From positions 1 through 64,000 of the forward strand of contig CADASP010000006.1 of NCBI GenBank assembly GCA_902790625.1: 64,000 nt of DNA. Direction: 5' to 3'. The position numbers and the translations under genes were made by a program. The notes under the pieces were generated by a model that saw only the letters and a list, made by a program, of their open reading frames with translations, ran no database searches and was not told the DNA's origin. The stretch is from an uncultured Prevotellaceae bacterium (GTDB lineage Bacteria; Bacteroidota; Bacteroidia; Bacteroidales; Bacteroidaceae). Of this stretch, positions 15,375 to 23,013 are shown in pieces. Position 1 is the stretch's first letter. Each line of letters starts with the position of its first letter.

Positions 15375-16943
15375 ATGAAAAGGATTCTATATGTTTTGAT
15401 GGGGTTGATGGGGCTAATGGGCTGCTCCAACGAGACGGTCACTGATGCCAAGCAGGAGACGGCTCTGCCTCAGCTCTACCCTGACTACGTCGGTGTCACC
15501 ATCCCCGCGAATATTGCCCCCCTCAACTTCTGCATGGCCGATGAGGCGGCATTGCGCATCGACGCCGTCATCACCGACAGCCACGGGCATCAGCTGCACA
15601 GCCAGGGCGAGGAGTCGGTCGACATAGACCTTGACGACTGGCACGAGCTGCTGGGGCAGAACCGTGGCGACTCGCTCAGCGTGAGCGTCTCGGCCAAATA
15701 CGACGATGGTTGGCACACTTATCGTCCGTTCTCCATCTATGTCAGTGCCGACAGCATCGACTACGGCATCTGCTACCGACTCATCGCGCCGGGCCACGAG
15801 GTGTGGAGCAAGATGGGCATCTACGAACGCTCGCTCTCCACCTTCGATGAGCGCGCACTGATTGAGAACACCCAGTTCGAGGGCTGCGTCAACTGCCACA
15901 GCTTCAACCGAGGCAACCCCGACAACATGAGTCTGCATATCCGTGGCAAGCATGGTGCCACCCTGCTGAGCAAGGACGATGGTTCCATCACCGCCTACAA
16001 CACCAAGACCGACCAGACGCTCGGCCTGTGTGTCTATCCCTACTGGCATCCTTCGGGCCGTTATATCGCCTATTCCACCAACGTCACCAAGCAGACCTTC
16101 CACAGCGCCCACCCCAACCGCATCGAGGTCTTCGACGAGGCCAGTGACCTGCAGGTCTACGACGTCGAGAAAAACGAACTGCTGCTCTCGTCCCTGATTA
16201 AGCAGGACTCCGTCTATGAGACCTATCCCGTCTTCTCGGCCGACGGTCGTTCGCTCTATTTCTGCGCCGCCCGCGCCCTGCCCCAGGGCGACCATCAGCT
16301 CGACTCCATCCGCTACAACCTCTGCCGCATCGACTTTGACCCCGCCACGGGCACCTTCGGCAACCGCATCGACACCATCGTCAATGCCGCAGCACAGAAG
16401 AAGTCCATATCCTTCCCCCGTCCCTCCTACGACGGCCGCTTCCTCTGCTTCACGCTCTCCGACTACGGCCAGTTCAGCATCTGGCACCACGAAGCCGACC
16501 TCTACCTTCTCGACTTTGGGAATGAAGAATTAAGAATGAAGAATGAAGAATTTGCTACCGCACACTCGGCGCAGCCCGATTCTTCATTCTTCATTCTTCA
16601 TTCTTCATTTAAGAATAGCCCACTATCAGAAGCCAACTCCCCCGATACCGAGTCGTTCCACAACTGGAGCACCAACTCCCGCTGGCTCGTGCTCAGCTCC
16701 CGCCGCGACGACGGACTCTTCACGCGACCCTATTTCTGCCATGTCGATGCCAACGGCCAGGTCACCAAGGCCTTCATGCTGCCGCAGCAGAATCCGCGCC
16801 GTTTCTATCGTCAGCGTTTCCTTTCCTACAACGTGCCCGATTTCATCACTGGACCCTCGCAATTCGACAGCCATCAGGCCTGCCGCGTCATCAACGACGA
16901 ATATCGTAAGGACTTCGGTGTGCGCAAAGCTTCCGTGAAGTGA
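15375..16943 (+). CDS. Lipoprotein beta-propeller with a CxxCH haem-attachment motif, copy 2
   Basis: A 522-residue paralogue of 12295-13812. The signal peptide contains an MGL MGL MG repeat (9-bp DNA repeats) and ends at Cys17. CVNCH lies at residues 171-175 and the conserved DNMxxHxR follows. Propeller blades include YPYWHPSGRYIAYS, YPVFSADGRSLYFC, FPRPSYDGRFLCFT and WSTNSRWLVLSSRRDDG. Residues 383-414 are encoded by an inverted repeat of heptamers (16521-16616) that copy 1 lacks, inserted between two blades without breaking the frame. It is the last gene of the operon. A 72-bp remnant of a similar gene's 3' end is found at 21023-21094. Haem attachment is inferred from the motif only. Confidence 0.8.
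   Translation: MKRILYVLMGLMGLMGCSNETVTDAKQETALPQLYPDYVGVTIPANIAPLNFCMADEAALRIDAVITDSHGHQLHSQGEESVDIDLDDWHELLGQNRGDSLSVSVSAKYDDGWHTYRPFSIYVSADSIDYGICYRLIAPGHEVWSKMGIYERSLSTFDERALIENTQFEGCVNCHSFNRGNPDNMSLHIRGKHGATLLSKDDGSITAYNTKTDQTLGLCVYPYWHPSGRYIAYSTNVTKQTFHSAHPNRIEVFDEASDLQVYDVEKNELLLSSLIKQDSVYETYPVFSADGRSLYFCAARALPQGDHQLDSIRYNLCRIDFDPATGTFGNRIDTIVNAAAQKKSISFPRPSYDGRFLCFTLSDYGQFSIWHHEADLYLLDFGNEELRMKNEEFATAHSAQPDSSFFILHSSFKNSPLSEANSPDTESFHNWSTNSRWLVLSSRRDDGLFTRPYFCHVDANGQVTKAFMLPQQNPRRFYRQRFLSYNVPDFITGPSQFDSHQACRVINDEYRKDFGVRKASVK
16521..16616 (+). repeat. In-frame inverted heptamer repeat inside the CxxCH-propeller gene
   Basis: The left arm is made of GAATGAA-type heptamers (16521-16551), the right arm of ATTCTTC heptamers (16579-16616), complementary over about 31 bp around a 27-base loop. 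The insertion is translated as part of the protein and lies in a loop between propeller blades. Confidence 0.8.
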
Positions 16944-16977
16944 AATAGCTTAATAATCATAGAAAAACAGAGGATAA

Positions 16978-17009
16978 TTTGGAGGTGTAACAATTATTGT
17001 GTAATTTTG
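16978..17009 (+). promoter_or_regulatory. Promoter of the secreted-protein / SusD-fusion operon
   Basis: TTTG (16978-16981), a 20-base spacer, then TAATTTTG (17002-17009): a complete Bacteroidetes -33/-7 pair about 40 bases ahead of the ATG at 17050. Confidence 0.7.
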
Positions 17010-17049
17010 CGCCCCATGTGAAAACAACAATACATTTTATTTTTTGTTT

Positions 17050-17505
17050 ATGAGGAAATTATTACTTTTTATGACCATGCTACTGGCGGTAAACAGCAGT
17101 CGGGCAGATGGCGTGTTTAAGGTGAATGGTGAGGACATCCAGAAAACTCCCACCCTTATCGCTTTGGACCATTCGCGGGCGGGCTGCATTCTGGTGCAGT
17201 TTAGTGACAGCTCTGTGGTCAGCTACAACATGAATCTTGTAGAGTATTATCCCAATGAAGTGAATGCTATCCAGAACACCATGACGGAGGGGACGTTCTT
17301 TCGCATCAAGGGTCATGTGCGTGATGTGCTGCACCTGGAAGGAATCACTCCTGGAGCAGAGATTGGCATTTATGCAGCTAACGGAGTTCAGAAGTATCTT
17401 GGCAAGGCAGATGGCAAGAATACGTCTGTGGATGTGTCGCGTCTGAGCCAGGGTGTCTATATCTTGCGCGTAGGCCGTCAGGCTGTAAAGTTTATCAAGG
17501 AATAG
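17050..17505 (+). CDS. Small secreted protein with a Por-tail-like C-terminus
   Basis: ATG 17050 is preferred over an in-frame TTG at 17044. The 151-residue product has a signal peptide ending near SSRADG. A short domain of about 70 residues of unknown kind follows (VFKVNGEDIQKTPTLIALDHS), then a C-terminal part (residues 95-151) that reads GITPGAEIGIYAANG, then LSQGVYILRVGRQAVKFIKE. That last part is the layout of the type IX secretion ('Por secretion tail') C-terminal domain. The next gene, a SusD-SusE-like fusion, begins 12 bases downstream, so the two are probably co-expressed. Function is not recognised. Confidence 0.7.
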   Translation: MRKLLLFMTMLLAVNSSRADGVFKVNGEDIQKTPTLIALDHSRAGCILVQFSDSSVVSYNMNLVEYYPNEVNAIQNTMTEGTFFRIKGHVRDVLHLEGITPGAEIGIYAANGVQKYLGKADGKNTSVDVSRLSQGVYILRVGRQAVKFIKE

Positions 17506-17517
17506 GGGGAGGGCACG

Positions 17518-20500
17518 ATGATGAAGAAACTTTTATTGGCATTGGTTATCCTTGTCGCATGGAGCGTCAGTGCACAGGTTCCGCAGCAGTATGATACCCT
17601 GCGTATCACCACTATGAATGGCCAGCAGTATAATTATCTCTTTGGCAATGTGAAGAGTCTTGAATTCCTGGACAACTCGAAAGTGTTCATCAACTTCTAT
17701 GACAATTCGTTTGCCGGCTTCCCGTGGAGTGATGTGAAGTCTATACGTTTCCATAACCGTTACAGCAATCCCGACGTATTGTTGAAAGCTCAGGAATCGG
17801 GTGCCTACGAGGGGCTGTATGCTGCTACATATAATCCTTTTGCCCTTTTGTATATGGTATCCTGTATCGCCAGTGACGAGATGCTGGCTGGCGGTGGCCT
17901 TCAAGACTATATGTTACATGGAACCGACCTGCTGGTTCCTGGCAATTACCCCAAAGACGAAGTATGGAAAGTCTATTACAAGGCCATTGCTGATGTCAAC
18001 AACGCGATTACCCAACTCGACTTCATGCCTGCCGAAGTCAGGAAAAGCGACATTGACCACGCCCGTGGTGAAGCATTATTCCTGAGAGCGTTCTACTATT
18101 CGCAGTTAGCATCCATCTTCGGCCCCGTTCCCGTGGTCATCAATGGCACTTGGGAAGAGAAGATGTCTACAGCCACAGCCGAAGCAAACTGGGGACAGAT
18201 ACTGCTTGACCTGAAGAATGCCATCAGCCTGATGGACGGTTATTCACCGACGCTGACCATCGACGACAGCCGTGTGGGTAAGTATGCTGCCGAGGCGCTG
18301 CTGGCTCGCTCATTCCTGTTCTATACCGGGTTCTATCAAGGCGTTCATGATATTGCTGCCAACGATGCCAGTGTTACGCTGCCCGACGGTTCAGTGCTGA
18401 CAAAGACCGACGTGATAGCCTACATCAACGACTGTGTCATGAATTCCGGCTTCACCCTTGTGAAGGACTTCCGCAACCTGTGGCCTTACACCAATCGTCT
18501 GACGGTCGAAGACTACAGCTACACCAAGGGACAGGGACTGAAATGGGTTGAGGACGACGGCGCCGTGAACCCAGAGGTTCTTTTTAAGATAAAGTACAAC
18601 GAGAACGCCTCATGGAATTCAAACACGACTATTGGTTATGCCAACCGCGTCGCACTCTATATGGGCATGCGTCTTAACCAGGATTACGGGAGCACCTTCC
18701 CCTTCGGTTATGGATATGGCGTAGGGCCAGTCTCTTCTGCTTTCTATAGTGACTGGGCAGAGGCAGAGCCTAACGATATGCGCCGCGATGCCTCGATTCA
18801 GGATGTCAGCGAATGGCCGGACTACAGGATAGGGGCACAGAAAGACGGAGTCCAAGCGACGCAGTATCACGAGAAGAAGAACTCGCCCGTCACCTGCAAG
18901 ATGGGTGAATACAGCTATTCGCCAAACTTTGAATCTGTGATGTATGACTTTTACGGCGACCTCCAAATGGGCAATATTCACCCGCTCAACATTATCCGCT
19001 TTGCTGACGTGCTGCTGATGCAGAGCGAGCTGACAGGTACTGTAGATGGTATCAATAAGGTACGCGAGCGTGCGGGACTTCCGGCGCTGACGACCTACAG
19101 CCTGGCTGCCCTGCAGAACGAGCGTCGCTGGGAGCTGGCCTTTGAGGGCGTGCGCTGGAACGACATGCGCCGCTGGGGTGACGACTATTGTAAGACGGCA
19201 CTCGATAAGCAAATGGATTCAGAGATTTACAACGGGGGCATCAAGACCACCAATCCCCGGGGTGTATCGGAGTACGACAACAATCCTACGACCTATTCCC
19301 AGCGTTATGACGCCAATCACGGATTCTTTGCCGTGCCTACGATTATGGCGATGGAAGGCGGGGCTGCCATTGATGCCATGCAGGGTAGTTGGACCTATCA
19401 GGACGATGAACTCATGCTTGACTATATCTTAATTAGCAATGATAAGGTAGTCAGATATGACGGTGACAACCAGCAAGTGGCAGAGGGCACGCTGTCGATA
19501 ACGAAGACCGACGATTACGCTAACCGCATCTGCAAAGTGACCTTCACTGACGGCTCGATGCTGCCTGTAAGCAAGAAGGGGGAGGACAATGACGGTACCC
19601 TGCAATACGACCTGACCAGCCTCGACGGGTACACGATGACGTTGACAAGCAGCAAGGGTACGCTGACCCTGCGCCGTCCTGTCTCAGAAGAGCTGAATCT
19701 GAGAGCTGTTGCCGGTGTGCAATGGACATGGGCCGTCTATAATAGCCGTGACTATAATTCAGGTAACTATGTTACGGTTGGCTCCTACGGCCTTACCGGT
19801 TGGAACTCAGAACTGACGCCTAACGGTGGCATTCCCGTCACTTATGGCCGGCATTATGAGAGTGTCACCGACGATAACCTGCAAGCCTATCTGAGCAGCA
19901 AGGGCATCGACGTGACCAGCGGCGAGGCAGCCCCCTTTGCCTATATGACCATCAGCATGAAGGACAAGAAAATCAGAAAGTACACACCTGACGGCACCTT
20001 GATTAGTGAGAAGGCATTTTCAGCAAAGTTGAACGGTGGAGAGATTACCATCACGACAGAACCTGATGCAACGCCGATTCCCTATCTGTACAATGATACC
20101 AACCAGAAAGAAACGAGTTTTATCGTCAGGAGTAACCTTGTACCAGCCCAGTTTACCTCTGCCTATACGGGCGACCCTGGTCTTGTGCTTACCAGTGTGA
20201 CTGAGGTAAACCGTACACAGACCTACTGGATGTTTGGCCGTCGCGGACTGACAAGCGAGGAGCTGGACTCAAAACTCTCCATTACACAGCAGGATATGAA
20301 TGGCAATGCCGTTAGTACTGGGCGTTTCCTGAAGGTGTCGCTTGATCTTCCGTATAACTATCTGCCCTTCCTCACCTGTGAATTCGAAGACGGGACAAAG
20401 GTGCCCGAATCCGAAGCCGGTGTCTATCTGATAAAAGGAAAAGAAGGCGAGACGCTGACCAAGAAGTTGCGTTTCCGCTTCATGAATTGTAATCAGACGG

Positions 20501-20922
20501 AGGCCGTCGCAGAGCGGGAAGTCACAGTCGTTATAAATGACATCCAGAAGACCTGGATTTATGGCGAGAATCCCGAGTGGCAGCCGCCGTTTACCGTAAG
20601 TGCCTGGGATGCTGCCTCTTTGCGCTTCAGCGATAATGAAGGTCGGTATCTCCCAACTCTTCCCGACGATATTTATTTTGGACACAAGACCCTTGTCATC
20701 GACGTTTCGGAGGCCAGCGACGATTGTGTCGGTCGCGTAATGAATGGTTGGTGGAGCGCTACCTATGAGGATAACATCCCGCTTTCGTCGGGCATGAAAT
20801 GGGAGGTTCAGATTACTGGCGAGATAGCCAACGATTGTGCCAAGAGTGCTGGCGGTAGAGATCTTAACCTCTTGTTGACCAGTGGAAGCTGCACCATCAG
20901 GTCTGTATATATTGAGGAATAA
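17518..20922 (+). CDS. SusD-like protein fused to a SusE-position domain; no lipobox
   Basis: A 1134-residue secreted protein. The signal peptide (LALVILVAWSVSAQ) has no lipobox cysteine, unlike ordinary SusD proteins. A small beta domain (residues 25-80, TMNGQQYNYLFGNVKSLEF) precedes a full SusD domain (about 85-610) with RGEALFLRAFYYSQLASIFGPVP and NERRWELAFEGVRWNDMRRW. An unassigned beta-rich middle (about 630-1010) follows. The C-terminal 120 residues (WIYGENPEWQPPF, WDAASLRFSDNEGRYLP, MNGWWSATY, SGSCTI) are clearly similar to the lipoprotein at 9356-10123. So it combines in one chain what the first operon encodes as two proteins. No SusC gene accompanies it. It may be a shed or otherwise anchored binding protein, or borrow the first operon's SusC; both are inference. 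Confidence 0.85.
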   Translation: MMKKLLLALVILVAWSVSAQVPQQYDTLRITTMNGQQYNYLFGNVKSLEFLDNSKVFINFYDNSFAGFPWSDVKSIRFHNRYSNPDVLLKAQESGAYEGLYAATYNPFALLYMVSCIASDEMLAGGGLQDYMLHGTDLLVPGNYPKDEVWKVYYKAIADVNNAITQLDFMPAEVRKSDIDHARGEALFLRAFYYSQLASIFGPVPVVINGTWEEKMSTATAEANWGQILLDLKNAISLMDGYSPTLTIDDSRVGKYAAEALLARSFLFYTGFYQGVHDIAANDASVTLPDGSVLTKTDVIAYINDCVMNSGFTLVKDFRNLWPYTNRLTVEDYSYTKGQGLKWVEDDGAVNPEVLFKIKYNENASWNSNTTIGYANRVALYMGMRLNQDYGSTFPFGYGYGVGPVSSAFYSDWAEAEPNDMRRDASIQDVSEWPDYRIGAQKDGVQATQYHEKKNSPVTCKMGEYSYSPNFESVMYDFYGDLQMGNIHPLNIIRFADVLLMQSELTGTVDGINKVRERAGLPALTTYSLAALQNERRWELAFEGVRWNDMRRWGDDYCKTALDKQMDSEIYNGGIKTTNPRGVSEYDNNPTTYSQRYDANHGFFAVPTIMAMEGGAAIDAMQGSWTYQDDELMLDYILISNDKVVRYDGDNQQVAEGTLSITKTDDYANRICKVTFTDGSMLPVSKKGEDNDGTLQYDLTSLDGYTMTLTSSKGTLTLRRPVSEELNLRAVAGVQWTWAVYNSRDYNSGNYVTVGSYGLTGWNSELTPNGGIPVTYGRHYESVTDDNLQAYLSSKGIDVTSGEAAPFAYMTISMKDKKIRKYTPDGTLISEKAFSAKLNGGEITITTEPDATPIPYLYNDTNQKETSFIVRSNLVPAQFTSAYTGDPGLVLTSVTEVNRTQTYWMFGRRGLTSEELDSKLSITQQDMNGNAVSTGRFLKVSLDLPYNYLPFLTCEFEDGTKVPESEAGVYLIKGKEGETLTKKLRFRFMNCNQTEAVAEREVTVVINDIQKTWIYGENPEWQPPFTVSAWDAASLRFSDNEGRYLPTLPDDIYFGHKTLVIDVSEASDDCVGRVMNGWWSATYEDNIPLSSGMKWEVQITGEIANDCAKSAGGRDLNLLLTSGSCTIRSVYIEE

Positions 20923-20974
20923 TCCTTCGTAGGAGATTATTCCTACGGCTATGTGCGTGTCACATATTTATAAG

Positions 20975-21013
20975 AAAATGGCGTGTTACCCCGATTGGCA
21001 GCACGCCATTTTT
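20975..21013 (+). terminator. Terminator of the SusD-fusion operon
   Basis: Stem AAAATGGCGTG / CACGCCATTTTT with a 16-base loop, ending in a T-run, about 50 bases after the stop at 20922. Confidence 0.8.
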
Positions 21014-21022
21014 CATTTATGC

Positions 21023-21094
21023 CATCAGGCCTGCCGCGTCATCAACGACGAATATCGCAAGGACTTCGGCGAGCGCCACGCCCCCAGCTTGTGA
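21023..21094 (+). pseudogene. 3' remnant of a further CxxCH-propeller gene
   Basis: The frame reads HQACRVINDEYRKDFG, then ERHAPSL and TGA. The first 16 residues are identical to those near the end of the CxxCH-propeller copy 2 (DNA 16872-16920), with only one or two base changes. Nothing else of the gene remains. It marks an earlier duplication of the module, or a breakpoint left when an intervening copy was lost. Confidence 0.75.
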
Positions 21095-21292
21095 CTCGTT
21101 CAGTCCTGCGCTTTCTACGACAACGAATTTGCCGAGATTCGTTGTCAAGCCATAGACCGCTCCTATAGTGGACTCTTTGTTTCTTCTTACAATTCCAACC
21201 AACTTGTGGTAAACTTGGCGCATGTCTATGCAGCCCTTCATGGCGCGGAAGGTCTGCGCCACGTCCTTTTCAGGAAGCGAAAGGCGCAGCGG

Positions 21293-21409
21293 GGGAAAAA
21301 CACCGTGACTTTTAGGTTGGCAGCGGGCGGGGACATGATTGGCAGCGGCCGCTGCCAATAGTGGCAGCGGGCGGGAACAATGATGGCAGCGGCCGCTGCC
21401 AACCCGTTT
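21293..21409 (+). repeat. GGCAGCGGCCGCTGCC palindrome cluster, copy 1
   Basis: A lead-in GGAAAAACACCGTGAC is followed by TTTTAGGTTGGCAGCG and then tandem palindromes such as GGCAGCGGCCGCTGCC separated by AATGAT/AATAGT. The same lead-in and array recur in the same orientation at 35534-35650. Confidence 0.75.
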
Positions 21410-21555
21410 TTTATCCTGTGGAGTATTCTTGTGGAGCAAGATAGAATGAAGATCCCTGTCAGATTGGTCGTTCTACTCTGTCGCTCTATCCGCAGGTCGT
21501 TCCGACCTACGGCTATCAAGCGGAAACGCCCATTCCCGAGCAAAGCTCGCCTACC

Positions 21556-21598
21556 CGTAGCCTTTCAGCGTCTTAGTCACTTGATTGCGGATAATCAT
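21556..21598 (+). repeat. One arm of the TTATCCGCAATC repeat
   Basis: TTCAGCGTCTTAG is followed by TCACTTGATTGCGGATAAT, matching the right-hand half of the complete hairpin at 1443-1504, including part of its inner stem. Confidence 0.65.
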
Positions 21599-21724
21599 TA
21601 CCTGTAATTTGAGTTTCGCTCGTTGGGGCCAGCGTGGTGAACCGAGTTGTTGCATTCATTGTCGGCATTAGTTAATCATTCTAAAAAGATTTGCTCCGAA
21701 GACAGTCCTTTTGGCAACATTTGG

Positions 21725-21732
21725 TATCTTTG
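21725..21732 (+). promoter_or_regulatory. -7 element next to a truncated barrel gene
   Basis: TATCTTTG fits TAnnTTTG. It lies only 10 bases before the ATG at 21743, far closer than normal, which suggests the promoter of a larger gene was joined to its 3' part by a deletion. Confidence 0.4.
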
Positions 21733-21742
21733 CATCGCGCAA

Positions 21743-22087
21743 ATGGTATCTGAGCCATCGCGCACTGTGTATGAAAAGAGCAGGCTGACGCTCGCCATCG
21801 GTCTGGTGAAGCGCTTCGGCAAGGGGAAGATTCTTCCGCTTGTTCGGGGCGGGGGATTCTACCAGATGCACTTTGGAAATCACGAAGAAAGGTATTACCA
21901 GTCCAAGAAACTTGTGGATGAAGATTGGGGCGGCACGGCGTTCTTTGGCGTATATCTCGGTGCCGGTGCCCAAATGCCAGTGGGCAAGCATTATGCCCGG
22001 TTGCATGCCGATTGGTACAAGTCGTTCGAGTCTTCAAAGAAAGCCAACATGATGAAATGGGGCCTCACAGCTGAGTTCGCGCTATAG
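21743..22087 (+). pseudogene. C-terminal fragment of an outer-membrane beta-barrel protein
   Basis: The frame encodes strands of alternating polarity (SRLTLAIGLVKRFG, LPLVRGGGFYQM, GTAFFGVYLGAGAQMPV, ARLHADWYKSF) and ends WGLTAEFAL with a terminal hydrophobic residue, as barrel proteins do. It is 114 residues from ATG 21743, with no signal peptide. The in-frame bases further upstream do not resemble one either. It is therefore probably the 3' end of a porin-like outer-membrane protein gene whose front has been lost. A short functional product cannot be excluded. Confidence 0.5.
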
Positions 22088-22248
22088 AAACGACGTTTCT
22101 TCGCCCTCTTTTGTCATTATTATCAACGTATAGAAAGCTATTGCGTCTTCTGATTGGCTAATCAAACCCAAGCAGGCAAGTACATATTCAGTTCCGATTA
22201 GAGCAAGTACACAAAGAAAAACTTCTTCGACAGAAAGGAGGCATAATA

Positions 22249-22280
22249 TTTGTTTGTTTGAGAGAATTTGATTACTTTTG
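22249..22280 (+). promoter_or_regulatory. Promoter of the DUF4160/DUF2442 pair
   Basis: TTTG (22249-22252), 20-base spacer, TACTTTTG (22273-22280). The upstream gap 22088-22248 holds nothing else recognisable. Confidence 0.6.
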
Positions 22281-22331
22281 CACAAAGAATTAAAAAGAAC
22301 CACGTCCAGGGGGCAATTGGCATTTCTGAAA

Positions 22332-22604
22332 ATGTTTATTCTCGTGGCTATATCGCTCGACAAGAACGACAACCGACGGCATGTCCATGTATTCTACAAG
22401 GGCAAACGCCACCAGCACTCCGCCGCCAAAATCTGGATAGAGAAGAACGGTGAGCCGTGCGTGGAGATTGCAGAGTCAGTACTGTCGGCCAAGGACAACG
22501 AGATGCTCGTGGCCGCCATCAACCGCCATTGGGACTTCATCAACGAGCAGATTACAAGAGCATTCAACGGCGAAAAGACCATTTCAATTAATATCGAACA
22601 ATAA
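22332..22604 (+). CDS. DUF4160 family protein
   Basis: ATG 22332 is chosen because the conserved part starts at FILVAISLDKND; longer in-frame starts add unrelated residues. The 90-residue product has RHVHVFYKG (the DUF4160 His-x-His-x-Tyr strand, normally PHIHVYY) and AAKIWIEKNG, followed by a helical tail. It is directly followed by a DUF2442 gene, a pairing seen in many bacteria and often suspected to be a toxin-antitoxin-like or mobile module. No catalytic function is established. The gene is small, cytoplasmic and probably intact. Confidence 0.75.
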   Translation: MFILVAISLDKNDNRRHVHVFYKGKRHQHSAAKIWIEKNGEPCVEIAESVLSAKDNEMLVAAINRHWDFINEQITRAFNGEKTISINIEQ

Positions 22605-22623
22605 AAAACAGGAGGGCAGCGAT

Positions 22624-22866
22624 ATGTGCAAAATGAAAGACGTACACATAGGCATCAAGGATCTTAATTTCACAGCTCACCGCGGCAAGATGCTGGCTCG
22701 TTTGACCGATGGCCGCGAGGTGCTCATTCCCGTTTCTTTCTTCCCCGACATCCAGCACATGCCAGTAAAAGAACGCAACAAATGGATGGTGCTCGATGAC
22801 CAGTATTTCACATTCGAGAATATGACGCGCGTCTATTCCGTGCTCGACCTGCTGAGAATTTCATAA
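22624..22866 (+). CDS. DUF2442 family protein
   Basis: An 80-residue protein. The characteristic stretch is LTDGREVLIPVSFFPDIQHMP, with a C-terminal GxxYSVLDLL-like end, as in DUF2442. The start at ATG 22624 is supported by a strong AGGAGG 9 bases upstream, which is unusual because most Bacteroidetes genes lack a Shine-Dalgarno sequence. It starts 19 bases after the DUF4160 stop. DUF2442 proteins are candidate DNA-binding or antitoxin partners of DUF4160; that role is unproven. Confidence 0.75.
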   Translation: MCKMKDVHIGIKDLNFTAHRGKMLARLTDGREVLIPVSFFPDIQHMPVKERNKWMVLDDQYFTFENMTRVYSVLDLLRIS

Positions 22867-22961
22867 AGCAAGAGGGCAACGTGCTACGAGATGATTCTCA
22901 TGCTGCAAGATGGAAACATGGGAAACCTGCTACTACATGTCGAAAAAGGAAGCAGACTATA

Positions 22962-22997
22962 ATAGAAATGCGGCTCATCGCTGAGCCGCATTTCTAT
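22962..22997. terminator. Bidirectional terminator between convergent genes
   Basis: Perfect stem ATAGAAATGCGGCTCA / TGAGCCGCATTTCTAT with a 4-base loop, placed between the DUF2442 gene and the convergent esterase gene. Confidence 0.8.
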
Positions 22998-23013
22998 TTC
23001 CCAACAAAAGGTA

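Larger units (their letters stand above)
21095..21742. other. Gene-free, repeat-rich stretch
   Basis: No recognisable gene. About 21105-21290 has open frames on both strands with no family resemblance. A GGCAGCGG palindrome cluster follows (21293-21409), then a 140-base GC-rich stretch ending in one arm of the TTATCCGCAATC repeat (21556-21598). Decayed DNA is the best description. Confidence 0.5.

Noticed and set aside
21017..21439. - strand open frame of 140 codons
   Set aside because: It crosses the propeller-gene relic and the palindrome cluster, so much of it is repeat sequence; no family resemblance.
22082..22372. - strand open frame of 96 codons
   Set aside because: It overlaps the promoter and start of the DUF4160 gene and shows no recognisable motif.
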